The notes beneath the pieces are model-generated. The model ran no database searches and was not told the DNA's origin. It worked only from the letters and a program-made list of their open reading frames with translations. The position numbers and the translations under genes are program-made. A stretch of 64,000 nucleotides of DNA, from NCBI GenBank assembly GCA_025449115.1, contig JAHLKC010000014.1:358683-422682 (forward strand). The letters run 5' to 3'. Origin of the DNA: Chytridium lagenaria (Eukaryota; Chytridiomycota; Chytridiomycetes; Chytridiales; Chytridiaceae). Positions 46,562 through 58,150 of the stretch are shown here, one piece after another. Position 1 is the stretch's first letter. Each line of letters begins with the position of its first letter.

Positions 46562-48081
46562 ATCATGGTCAACCCGGTGAATAGTGGTACATCTCCAATG
46601 TTTACTAGAACTATTCCTGTCACCTCATCGACATATGGACCAACACAAAATGTCTTTACATTTCAAATATCTACAAGTACGTGAAGTTTGGTGTTTTGTT
46701 TTTAGTGACTTTCTGGTTGCTGTTTTTTTGTGACTTTTGGAACTTACGGGTCTTCCTTCCTTTCTTTTCATTTCTTTCATTTTCTCTAGAATCCGCCCAG
46801 CAGAGAGCGTGAGTTGCAACTATTCCTTCCGTCGCATACGAAACGCCTTTTCGTTTACACCGTAAATGCCTGTACTAACAACACCGTTTTGGTAAAAAAA
46901 AAACATAAACAGTTCAAATCCACCGCCAGTTACCCTTCGTCCGACAGGAGCTAGTCATCCCTCAGAAAAGCGCGCCAACCATAATGCGATTGAACGTGCA
47001 CGCCGTGAATCCCTCAACATCCGTTTTCAAGAGCTTGCTCAAGCTATTCCCTCCCTCGTCAATTCTCGCAAACCGTCTAAATCAGTCATTGTCTCTAAAA
47101 CGCTTGACCATCTTGTCGAGATGACTGCCAGATTAGACGCGAAGGCCAAGGCTCTCCATACCGTTTGTGATCGGAATAAGGAGCTATTAGATGAGGTAAA
47201 TCGGTTGAGAGACATCTTGGCTTGCCACTTGAGCCTGATCAACCTCCTGTGATGAGGATGTGCTTTATGAAAGCTCGTATATCGCGACAAAGCGGCAGCA
47301 ACAGTTCTGCCGCTGCCGCTGCCGGCGAGTATCGGACTTGCAGGATCGAGTATTGACGCGATCCGAGTCTTCTAGCTGCTGCCGCGGTGGATCCCGTTTT
47401 TTGGCCGAACTTGTCTACTCGTCATCGTCCAACATGATGCAGGGCGACCGGGAGTCCTCTTGACGACGATCTGGATGATGACGATGATGCTTCTGTGATG
47501 ACGCCGAATTTAAAACTCCTTCGGCCGATTCGCTGTCGGTATGGATGATTCCATGACACATTATCAGCACCATACGCTACAACAACATTCTCATCTCCAG
47601 ATGGGCCATCCTGGATCACCTTTCATCTCCCGCTACAACCCTTCTCTTTCCTCATCGTTCCAGCAACACCACTCTCCTCATCACACCGACTCGTCGTTAC
47701 TTGCATCATCGCTGGCGTCATCGTCCTTCCCATCGTCGTTCCTTCACAATCAATCTCAACTCACAACATCTTCGAACCCACACTCAACGTCCGCGTCCGC
47801 CATCTCATTGTATAACGAGGAAGCCATGTTTAATAACCTCCTCAACGCACCTTTATCGTTGGTACCTGCCTCTTCTTCATCGTCAAACGGTATTCCCATG
47901 CCTGTCCCCATTCCAGGTGCGTCACAGGATAGAAGATTCTCAACGTCGTCTGCGTTATCGGAATCCGTCAACTCGATGGCATCTTTTGGAGGGCCCGCTT
48001 CTTTGAACCCGAACTCTCAGCATCATACAGGCACGATGGGATTCCCTCTAACAAGCGCTTACGATATGCATCAACAGCAGC

Positions 48082-48120
<39 letters not shown>

Positions 48121-48728
48121 CAGCATTTCCCTTGCAGCAAAACCACCATCGCCTTGACCTTGGATATGCAGCACCGCCACTTCCGACTTCAGCATCGTTT
48201 GGCACCATGCAATACCGTCAACCCCAACCCCAACAGTATCCGTATACCAATGTCCCATCTACACCTCCTGCTACAGCGCCCAGCTCTGTTGCTAGCACGC
48301 CTAACAACAATGCCGTCTCCGCCGCTGCCGCATTCGCCAACGCCGCAGGAGCAGCAGCCCGATCTTTTCAAGCCGAATTCGACGACTTTGGACGTGGAAC
48401 TTCCACATCTCTCTCTTCATCCATGCCTTCCACTACAGGCGTATTGAGGCAACAGATCTTACAGCAACAAGAGTACCCGAGAGCCAGGCAAACACTGTCG
48501 TTGAGCGGGAGTGCGCTTTCAGCGTCGATTCAGGCAGCCGGTGTTAATCCACCTACGCCAATTGGGGCGCATAGTGGACGCTTTGATGGGCGGGGGATGG
48601 AGGTTGAGGAGGGTGGGTTATCGGCAGAGGAGGTGGAGACTTTCAGGAGTATGTTAATGGTGTCGTCGCCGATGGAGGGACAGATGGGACAAGGGTTACC
48701 GGCGCAGGCGCCGCAGAGGATGTTATAG
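46562..48728 (+). CDS. bHLH transcription factor with polyglutamine tract
   Basis: Nuclear DNA-binding regulator. The exon from ATG 46562 (MVNPVNSGTSPMFTRTIPVT) ends at a GTACGT donor near 46678; an acceptor near 46912 opens SNPPPVTLRPTGASHPSEKR. The basic region is HNAIERARRESLNIRF (about 46981-47028), then helix 1, loop, and helix 2 with RKPSKSVIVSKTLDHLVEM (about 47065-47121), followed by a short leucine-rich extension. His-Asn-Glu-Arg spacing predicts E-box binding. After frame changes near 47200 and 47400, a long Ser/Gln/Pro-rich region contains 17 Gln (48073-48123) and Ala runs, ending at TAG 48726-48728. Upstream coding exons probably exist. Target genes are unknown. Confidence 0.8.
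48073..48119 (+). repeat. (CAA)n polyglutamine microsatellite
   Basis: Uninterrupted CAA/CAG run in the bHLH gene, encoding about 17 Gln. Confidence 0.85.
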
Positions 48729-49523
48729 GGGGAAGATGTGTGTCGATTCATTCTATGAAGTTTTATCATTCCCTCCTTCTTTTTTAGTCTTTGCCTCCAA
48801 AAATCCAACTTTTTTTTGGTTAGAGTTAGGAACTTTGCTCTTTTTGCCTCTTTGATACCTAAGAGGGGAGCGTGCTTCCTTTTTCGTGTGCTATTCTATA
48901 CGTTAACTTTGGACCTTTTCACCCTTCTTTGCTGCGGTCTCTATTATCGTTTGTTTTTCAATTTTACAATTTTGGTTTTCGAAAACACCGCTTTATGTCT
49001 CATTGATGGATGTGCGGGATTCCTTTATTACCTTCCCCCCCTTTTTTTTTGTTTGACTGATCTGTTCATTCTTTGTGGTGCTGGGCGCCTATGTACTTTT
49101 TTGTTTTGTTTTGTTTTTAACTCCTTCTATTATACGTGTTTGGTTTTCTATTTTTGGGGTAATGTGTTGTGGAAGTAGAATCTCATGAAGTGAAAACGCT
49201 TTTTATAAACAAATCAAGGGAATTTTGATAATGTTTCTTTTTTTCCCTTTAAAATTAAATATATACTGAATAAAACCTGACTCACTCAAGCTGGCAGGAC
49301 GCCAGTTCCGCCGTTTAGTAGGACCTGACTATTGGAAGACTATTAGAACAGCTAAAATAGGTCTGATAGACCGTTATACTATACTCAAGTATGTATGCAA
49401 TAGAATTTAAATTGATAATCACAACTTCACTTATTTGAGGTTAATTATAGTGCTTAAATTTTCGAACCCTCTACTGTATTTTCTATGGAACAGGCAACAC
49501 CATCCGCTGATAATTAATTATCG
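48729..49523. other. Intergenic, T-rich 3' flank
   Basis: T-rich sequence following the bHLH gene; no gene supported. Confidence 0.4.
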
Positions 49524-50006
49524 TGTTGCTTGCCCCATTGAATTTGGTTTAATTAACCCAGTATTGCTTTTTGTGGTTGTACTTAGGCCTGTTACCCGGC
49601 GAACGGATCCGGTCTTGGTCATTCCTGACTGAGCTCCGCCGATAACCTCTTGGGATGAGGAAATTTAAACTTTGAAAGGTTTTTTTTTTTTTATCGCACC
49701 ATTATCTCTTGGAAACTGAAGTTGGGAATGAGTTTTATTGTTCAGAAAAAGGTAAAGAAACAAGAGGGGAAGAACCATCGCCTTTTATACGCGATGAACA
49801 CATGTAAGGAGAAGATAATAAACAACACAATAGAAACAAAAGGAACATTGTGGAAACTTCAACAAACATATAGAGAAAGAAAACGTTAACATAAGTATAA
49901 GTAAATTTATTCCATCATATTCCACATTCCCCGCAACCAACCTCAATCCCAAAATCCCAAATCCTAAACCCGACAAATCCCAATCCCGACTTTTTCATTT
50001 GCAACA
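49524..50006 (-). mobile_element. Copia-type LTR (3' LTR of a minus-strand element)
   Basis: Bounded by TGTTGC at 49524 and GCAACA at 50006, a perfect 6-base terminal inverted repeat. On the minus strand it follows a purine tract (GAGGGGGAG) as expected for a 3' LTR. Inside, on the minus strand, are a TATA-like GTATAAAAGG and AATAAA. Length 483 bp. The other LTR was not found in the window. Confidence 0.65.
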
Positions 50007-50170
50007 CTCCCCCTCAAGCATTGAACTTGACGATAAGTTCATTGCTTGTTTATTGTAGAAGGGTCCCAACGTTTCATTACCAAGCGTGCCTGGAGAGCCG
50101 TGAATTGAGGTCGAGGTAAGCCTTTTGTCAACGTATCCGCCACTTGTCCAGAGCTGCGAACAGGTTGCAC
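50007..50170 (-). pseudogene. Copia RNase H C-terminal fragment
   Basis: Minus-strand reading gives SGQVADTLTKGLPRPQFTAL followed by QARLVMKRWDP, matching the ADxLTKxL end of Ty1/copia polyproteins. Only the last ~40 codons remain; the rest of the element is missing because threonine synthase sequence begins directly next to it. Confidence 0.75.
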
Positions 50171-50171
50171 C

Positions 50172-51717
50172 GTGACGACCTTGTTCCTCAACAAGTGGGC
50201 AGACCTGCCTTACTATCAGATTGCCTTTCGTCTCTTCCGTCGCTACGTAGAGACCCCACAGCAGAGCGCAGAGAGTGGTATCCCTGACGACGATCTTCTT
50301 GACATCCTTAAGAGATCGTTTGCCACATTCTCGCATCCCGATGTCACCCCAGTCAAAGACCTCCCCGTTGTCCCCACATCCTCATCGGATGCAAAACCCA
50401 ACCACCTTCATGTCCTAGAGCTCTTTCACGGCCCCACCTTTGCCTTCAAGGATGTTGCTCTTCAAGTTCTTGGAAACCTCTTCGAATACTTTCTTGCCCG
50501 CAAGAACCGCCGCGCAAGCCCAGGTGAGCCCGTCCACCGGATCAATGTTCTCGGCGCCACATCTGGAGACACGGGTGGTGCCGCCATCTACGGTCTTCGT
50601 GGAAAGAAGAACGTCAACGTTTTCATTCTCCACCCCAAGCACCGCATCAGTCCAGTTCAAGAGCAACAAATGACATCCGTTCTCGATGGAAACGTCCACA
50701 ACGTTGCTCTCGACGGCTCCACCTTTGACGACTGCCAAGAAACCGTTAAGATTCTTTTCGGTGACCGCGAGTTTAAGCAAAAATACAAACTCGGTGCCAT
50801 CAACTCCATCAACTGGGCGAGAATCCTCGCTCAAACCTCCTACTACTTTGCATCCTACCTCCACTTTTGCAAATCTCACATTAAGCGCGATACCACCAAA
50901 GGCGCTACACCCACCGATCTCCCGAAGGTTCAATACTCTGTCCCCACTGGAAACTTTGGCGACATCCTCGCCGGCTACTACTCTGTCGCATGGGTCTCCC
51001 GATCCACAAACTCATTATCGCCACCAACGAAAACGATATTCTCCATCGTTTCTGGGAGACTGGTGCTTACACAAAACCCACATCACCTACATCCACCACC
51101 ACCGCTGATGACGTGAAAATGACTCTGTCGCCTGCCATGGATATCCTCGTCAGCTCAAATTTCGAGAGGTTATTGTGGTACCTTGCTCGAGGCGATTCCA
51201 TCACATCCACACCTGATCTCACCGCATCCTCCACCGCATCCCGTGCCATCTCCACATGGATGCAACATCTCCGTACAGGAAATGGATTTACGGTTCCCTC
51301 AAACGTTCACGCTCTTTCCAAGGAAATCTTCACGTCGCGTCGTGTCACGGATGCGCAGACCACTGATGCTATCAGGCGGTACTTTGTTCTTCCTGAGAAC
51401 AGGTACGTGCTTGACCCGCATACGGCTGTTGGTGTTGTAGCGGCTGAAGAGGTGTTGGCTGGATTGGAGGAGAGTGAGAGGGAGGGAGTTGTAACGTGTG
51501 TGTTGGCAACTGCGTCACCTGGAAAGTTCCCTGATGCTGTGGATGAGGCTGTGAAGGGCTTTGCGGGGTTAAAGTATGAGGACTTTGCACCAAAGGCGTT
51601 GGTGGAGCAGAAGGGTTACCAAAGAGGGTAGTAGACGTGTTTACGGGGGGAGATAAGGCGCTTGCGTTGAAATTTGTGAGGAAGGTGGTAGTGGAGACTG
51701 TTGGGGATGAGTTTTGA
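50172..51717 (+). CDS. THR4: Threonine synthase, 5'-truncated
   Basis: PLP enzyme converting O-phosphohomoserine to threonine, last step of threonine biosynthesis. One long exon. It begins at TTLFLNKWADLPYYQ, which aligns some 50 residues into the yeast enzyme, so the N-terminal segment that normally opens the protein is absent. HGPTFAFKDVALQVLGNLFE holds the Schiff-base Lys (about 50428-50490). GATSGDTGGAAIYGLRGKK, LGAINSINWARILAQTSYY and VPTGNFGDILAGYYS are canonical. A frame break near 50988 separates the last from MGLPIHKLIIATNENDI; another near 51620 precedes the end at TGA 51715-51717. The 5' side abuts a copia fragment, so the gene is probably broken unless an upstream exon lies elsewhere. 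Confidence 0.92.
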
Positions 51718-52339
51718 AAGTTCCTGTTTGCCTTACTCTTATGTATTTTTTTTATTTTTCTCTTCTTTTCCTTTCCTTTCCTACCTGTTGCTTCGTTTTT
51801 AAATTCTTGGGACCGTCTTTGTAATGCTCGACACCCATCCTAACAGATATATTTTTCCTCGTGCTGGTCTTTTAATATTCCACGTTATGGATGGTGCTTT
51901 TTAATTTTTGTTTTGGATGGACTTTGACAAGGACTATGTCCAGGATATAGCTCTTTTCTTTTGTTGTCACTGTTGAGATGGATGCCTATTTGCAAATGAA
52001 TCGTGAGTTTATACACACATCAAACACTAAACGGTATTATTGTGTATATAAAATAGTGGTGATGGGTGGGTTGTTCTGGACTGCATGATGAATGTTCTAC
52101 AACAATTATACAATGATGTTACCTAAGGATGGATCCCAAACGAGTTTAATGATTACATTACACCCTCGCCATTAGCTACTGATGAAACAAAAAAAAAAAA
52201 CAACCGACGAAAAATGGCTGAAAAAACACAATTTAATGTCGACCAACTGCAAATACATGAACTTCTCTGACTTCCGCTCATCCTTTGATAATTTATTCTG
52301 CTGCAAACTAGCCAATAAGTGTAGGAACCGAATTTAGGG
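51718..52339. other. Intergenic between convergent genes
   Basis: 3' flanks of threonine synthase (+) and the Crinkler-like gene (-). T-rich; nothing recognised. Confidence 0.4.
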
Positions 52340-54582
52340 TCAAGGATCAAAATCATCATTTTCAACTTGTGTCCTCTCCTCCTCTATCTCCGCCGGCGAC
52401 CCAGGTCGACAGGACTCCAGATCAATCCACAAAGCCCTTCGTTGCCCAAAGTTATCGACATCAAAACAAACATTTTGACGACGTATGTCACCATGAATAT
52501 ATCCTTTTGCATGAATGGCTGATAGTGACTTCAACGCCAGCCGTCGATCATCGTCGTCCAAAACTTTCTTGGTGCCTTCGGATGCAAGACGCGTGCCTAA
52601 GAGGAGAAAGAACCGCCAGAAGCGTGCCGACATGATAACTTTAGGTATGGCATTGTCTTGAAGATCTTGAAGTTCGCTGTAGACCTCGCTTTCCCGCAGA
52701 ACGGCTTTTTCGCCTTCATGATTCTTATAGCTGTCCACAACCTTCATGGCGACTGGAGTGTCGTTGATTACGCATTTGTAGACATCTCCTGAGCGGCCAT
52801 GTCCGAGTTTCTCACTGAAGAAAGAAAACAACGGAAGATCATGAAAGGGATCCTCGATAATAGAATCTATGCACTCCTCCGTCAGAATTTCATCCGTCAT
52901 CCCTCGCTCCAAGGGTAAAGCAGCTCCGCTACCAGTCTTACCCATATACGCGTTTGATGATGATGACTGCTGATTCTGTTATATTTGCTGTCATAGACCT
53001 TCCTCCAGAATATTCCGCGGCATGATCAGAAATCGTCAATTGAGTAGAGTCGACACTAACACTCGAGTCCTTTCCCGCCTCCAACCTAGCATTCCCTGCA
53101 AGACTCAAAACATAGGCCAAAGATCTAAAAAAAGTGGGCTCCTCTGGACCGCTCACTGCATCAAAAAGAATCCCGGTGACACGTGTACGGTTTTCTTTGT
53201 CTCGCCGCTGCAAAGTTCCCGTGACGGAAACATCAAGAACCACGTGCAATCCCATGTCGTGAGTACTCCAAAGCGGAGTCCATTATTCTGTGATTATACG
53301 TAAGCACTTTGGCGCAGGTAACGGCCACTCACCTCCATATAGGTAGTAATTTGATGCATGCATTTACGTACAGTCTTGTTATGTCCTTCATCATAAGTTT
53401 TTTGAAGATCACAACCCGTGGGAATCACGTTGCATCTCGTCATTTCGCCAACAAGTAACGGTTTCTCGTTTGAAGTTAATTGAAAATCGGGGTGGCCTTT
53501 AACGTATAGTGTAGAGTTAACTATGACCGAATCGGCAGGCGCGAGGGCAGGCATGGCCCAGTCCAGCTAATTTCTTAAGCGCCTTTTAAAATAGGGTTGT
53601 TCACTTACCGCAATTTGCCAAATAATATATAAATCCGATTCCGTACGGATAATGGGAACTTTTCTTTGAGTAAACATGGGCGTGGACTCCAGAATCACAT
53701 TTGCTGTGTCAAACTCGGCAGCCAGCTTACGAAAATCAGGCCAAGGCTCAAGCGTGAGCGGAGATCCTTTGGACTTTGTTGTAGTAGTTGACTGTATAAT
53801 ATAATCATAGTTGAGATTATACAGCGGAGTATCCAAAATAGCTACATTGTAGGTAAGTAAGTGGATGAAATAGACCAAAAATAATTAAATAAATAAGCAG
53901 ACAGAAGACCCACCATAAGCATTTACTACAACAACAATCGGGTTTTCCTGGCTCCTTCCCAAACCATGAAGTGTTGTTGAAAGATCCAGAACGGTCCACA
54001 AGAGTCAAAAGAGGCTTGATTCCTATATACTTGAACATCGCTGGATCGAAGAGAAGACAGAAGAGGGAAAGATTCTTGAATCGCTTTGCAAACGTAAAAA
54101 GTATGGTGTTTGAATCAATATCGAGGGAGTTATTAAGGAGGACCGTCCCAGTAGGAAGCACGACCTTGAACCAGACTCGGTATGAGACTGGTGGGTGATG
54201 ATTGTAAGTAACGTAAGCAGATAAAATGCAATAAAAACGAAAACTGCTAACACATGGGGGCTCCCTGCGACGAGACAACCACCAGGAGAGCGTTATCTCT
54301 CGCATCCTCTCCGAGTTGATCATAGTGTCATCTGAATAAAGATAGGATTCCCCTGACTCATAGGCACTTTTGTTGCGGTAAACCGTACATGTCCAACACC
54401 GTAAAAGCAGACAGAATAGGAGAGAAATCTGCTAAAGCTTTCACATCATGACAAAAATCATGAGCTATAAGCTGAGGCTTTCGTTCGATATAAGTAGGCC
54501 CATGTTGCCTGCCAGACGAGTCCAAAAGGACGAACCACACACGAGCTGAGGTTGTGGTTGTGAGGGATGATGAGGACGCCAT
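52340..54582 (-). CDS. Crinkler-like protein with degenerate kinase-like C-terminal domain
   Basis: Minus-strand gene in at least six pieces (about 54582-54358, 54323-53940, 53878-53567, 53554-53294, 53255-52938, 52945-52340). The N-terminus (SARVWFVLLDSSGRQHGPTY, later VYRNKSAYESGE) resembles the ubiquitin-like header of Crinkler (CRN) proteins. The middle is unassigned. The C-terminal domain is kinase-like: LGHGRSGDVYKC, VAMKVVDSYK (Lys), AKGYIHGDIRRQNVCFD in place of HRD, and LWIDLESCRPG in place of DFG, a pattern seen in CRN and FunK1-type domains. No signal peptide is visible. CRN proteins act in host or rival cell nuclei in oomycetes and chytrids. Its base usage lacks the host C-to-G switch. 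Exon joins are approximate. Confidence 0.55.
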
Positions 54583-55524
54583 AGAAAAATGTAGATTTTT
54601 TGTAACACTTCAAGGAACTTGAATTTTTCAATAAATCGATCTTGTAAATATTCCACCCAGTGCAGCGTTTGTGGAACGCTGTCGTAAGGCAAAAAAAATT
54701 ACAAAAGAAATCGTTGTGAGAGGGAATATCCGTGTGGTCTGATCTGGCCAGGATTTTGGACTTTAAGCAAAAAAAGGTAAGGTCCTGTCCGAGCTGATTT
54801 TGAAAATTCGACGCCTTCATGACGGCCTTCATGACGCCTCATCAGGCACCGTCAGATGTCCCTCCCGCCCATCCATCCTCCCAGCCATCCTCCACCAACC
54901 CAACCACTCACCAATCGTCCTCTCCGCACCATATGTCCCTCAACTCATCCTCTTCATCCCCTTCACCCACATAGTCTTTTGGTTTTGCGTGCTTTTCGTC
55001 GGTAAGCATCATTGGGTCTGCTTTTGTTTTAACCTCTAGCTAGATGGACGGGACGGGACTGGACTAGACTCGCTATGAAAAGGTTTGATGAAGAAATGTT
55101 CATGTTGCTTTTGTTTGTTCTTTATTCATCACTTTGACGACACTATCGACGTCATAATGACCTCTTCCTCACATCACATTGGCTCCTGGCGCACCCATCC
55201 ATCCGCATTCATTCCCTTGTTCATAGCATCTTTCAGTGCATGAAATCTTTGCTCCCTACTCTCGCGGCCTTTGAAAGTTTGATCCCCTCGTCAGGCTAAT
55301 TGTGACAGACTAACCTTCATATTTACATTTGTCGACAAAATTCAAACTCAAGCATCATCAGCTTCAATCTCCTCCCCAAGCACATCGTTTCATATCCCTC
55401 CTTCATCCCCCATGCCATCCAATCCCCCAACGTCTCGACGACGCAAAGGCCGGGCTCTAGATGATGGGTTTCACTTGCGTTGGCGTGGGAGAAACTCGGA
55501 ATACCGCATGGGAAGGAGCCCATC
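54583..55524. other. Intergenic, entry to repeat island
   Basis: No gene supported. C/T-rich at 54830-54970 and 55370-55450. Ends at the first LTR. Confidence 0.4.
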
Positions 55525-57223
55525 TGTGAAGAATTACATTATTCACATGGCCTATGGCTCATAAGGACATTCCGTCTAAGTCCGTTGAGTTCCTTTATGT
55601 CCCGCGTCGACGCGTATATTTACGCGCATATTGAATCCTCCCTTCTTTTCCCTTTGGGTATTTTATATATAGTTTTTCCCCACGTTTATAGGGTTTTTAT
55701 TGAAGGAGGTGGCGCGCATATGTGCCGTTATGTGTGTGTGCATATGTTGTGTCTATTATTTATTTGTATTTTGTGTATTACTTTAATATGAGAGATTTCT
55801 TGATTTAATTTGTACCTGTTGAATTAAGTAGTTCATATTGAGTTGATCCCCCCATCCTCTATCTCACGCGCGTGGCCTCGCCGTGATCTCCCTTCACTCC
55901 TTCTTGGATGGCAGCCCACCTGTGATCTTCTCTTGACCCATCCCTCCCTACCTAGCTTCGACTAGGGGGTAGGGGAGAAGAGTAAAGGAGTTGCTCCAGC
56001 AGAGCAAGTCCACAGAGCACCTAGGGACGGGATGTACTCCTGAACCTAAGTGATATTAATGTTGTTTGGCGATGGTGTGGGTGAGTGATCGCGGGATTCT
56101 GCTTATTTAAAGGGAGAAGGGAACGTGTTTAGTATCTTCATTATCGACTTACCTTACTTCTAAACCAATATCAGCACCAGATCGTCTCCAGGCGATCGGG
56201 GATGGCTATAAGTCTCCATGCCACCCTACTATGGCACCTTTTGGAACATGGGCTCTCGTTTGCCTCTCAGAGCTTAGAACAGGGTAACCTCACTCATTGC
56301 CTGCCGTTAGCGCCTGATCATCGGGTCGGAGAGCACCAGAGGTGGAATGTAGCTGACCAAGCCTTGACTAAAGGACACTGTGAATGAGGAGGGATTCCAT
56401 CACAGCCTTCTGTCTCAAACGGCCGGATTGCAGCTTCACCAGGTGGTAAGGGGGCAGAGGGGTCGACTGTCATCCGACTAAGAGTGAAGGGGAGATCACG
56501 CCGCGAGGCCACGCGCGTGGTGATAGAGGATGGGGGATCAACTCAATATCAACTACTTAATTCAACAAGGTACAAATTAAATCAAGAAATCTCTCATATT
56601 AAAGTAATACACAAAATACAAATAAATAATAGACACAACCTATGCACACACACATAAACGGCACATATGCGCGCCACCTCCTTCAATAAAAACCCTATAA
56701 ACATGGGGAAAAAGTATATATAAAAAACCCAAAGGGAAAAGAAGGGAGGATTCAATATGACGCGTAAATATACGCGTCGACGCGGGATATAACGGAACTC
56801 AACGGACTTAGACAGAATGTCCTTTTGAGCCATAGGCCATGTGAATAATGTAATTCTTCACACACCCCTCTACCCCTGCCACCTGGTGAAGCCGCAATCC
56901 AGCTGTTTGAAGCAGAAGGCTGCGATGGGAGCCTAAGGGTCCTCCTCATTGTCAGTGTCCTTTAGATTAGGCTTGGTTGGCTACATTCCACCTCTGACGA
57001 TCCCCGAGCCGGTGATCGACGCTGCAGGCAGGTGATGAGTGAGGTTACCCTGTGCCAGCTCGTGAGGCAACGAGATCATCACGTTCCAAAAGGTGCCATA
57101 GCAGGAAGGCAAGGAGGCTTTCAGCCATCCCCGATCGCCAGGAGACGATCTGGTGCTCATATTGGTTTATTAGCAAGGTAAGTCGACGTAGAAGATACTA
57201 AACACGTTCCCTTCTCCCTTTAT
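55525..57223 (+). mobile_element. LTR copy A, interrupted by a nested solo LTR
   Basis: Starts TGTGAAGAATTACATT at 55525, runs to 55920, resumes at 56863 and continues to 57223, where it stops within a match to LTR copy C and element X begins. The join across the insertion (GCAGCC-CACC-CCTCTACC) is exactly the uninterrupted sequence of copy C. About 760 of ~936 bp are present. Confidence 0.8.
55921..56862 (-). mobile_element. Solo LTR copy B (~942 bp)
   Basis: Reads TGTGATC...TTCACA, so its ends are TGTGA/TCACA inverted. It is flanked by a 4-base duplication CACC (55917-55920 and 56863-56866) and inserted in LTR A in the opposite orientation. No internal retrotransposon sequence remains, as expected after LTR-LTR recombination. 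Confidence 0.85.
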
Positions 57224-57839
57224 GGGTTATATCCCATAGTACAAAACCGACGACAACTAAAAAAATTTCGTCGAATTTGGATATAGTTTGCCGTAAATCG
57301 GCGTATGCTGCCGCTTTTGCACCAGATCAATTCGTTGGTCACACAATATTCGCCACTTATTAAATGCGGCAGAATACCGCCAAATACGTAAATTTTTTCA
57401 TCATACGGGGAGCTGGATTTTCGGTCACGCAATGGAAATTTCTTTATTTTACAGAATTCAGACAGTACCACAGGATTTGCATCGAACTATACTATAGCGC
57501 CGTAAGCGGCCATCTACGGGAGTCTTCTGTTTCTCCACCATAAGGACTTTACCGTAACCTAAAGCTTTTAATCTGAATATATATTCTATACAGTCGTACT
57601 TAAAAATTATTAGGACTCCTAAGCCACGTGTGCATAAGAAAACGTTCTTCCTATTTAGCCCACATACACAGTGTTCAGTATACAAACATTGACGTCAGAC
57701 CGCAATACTCTTTTCCACAAAGGTATTTTTACCTTTTTTGCTTTTGTCAAACTATACTGAATTTGTGGTCATATTCTTTGTGTATACGCTGACTGTCGCA
57801 GAATGTTGACACTGCCAATGCAGGTATAGTACGTTTTGT

Positions 57840-57974
57840 CGCGTGTACGTACGCTTACGTGCGTACACGTGCGTTTCTGTACGCGTGCGTACGTGTGGGT
57901 ACATTTGCGCACGTAAATGTAAGACGCGTGCACAAGTGTACGTAAACGTACGCAAACGTGCATGTACGTACGTA
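57840..57974. repeat. TACG-rich alternating purine-pyrimidine tract
   Basis: Dense CGTACG, GTACGTAC, ACGTGCGTAC motifs over ~135 bases, 3' of gene X copy 1. Confidence 0.75.
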
Positions 57975-58150
57975 TAGTGGAATTAATGCATACTTCGTGA
58001 ACGTTCCTATACATACTCTTGTATTTTATTTTTGAAGATGTTCACGATTTTTTCTCTCTAAACTCCAAAAATAAATACATTCTGCACAAAATTGGGATTT
58101 TGATAAAATATATTAACGTAAATTTGACATCAACGTACAGCACCATTAGT

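Noticed and set aside
48816..49178. 120-codon open frame after the bHLH gene
   Set aside because: Phe/Leu/Cys-rich translation of a T-rich 3' flank, with no conserved motif.
57220..57685. Minus-strand open frames with CKSCG and CRRFC
   Set aside because: Two short Cys pairs in different frames near the X terminus; not enough to call a zinc-binding gene.
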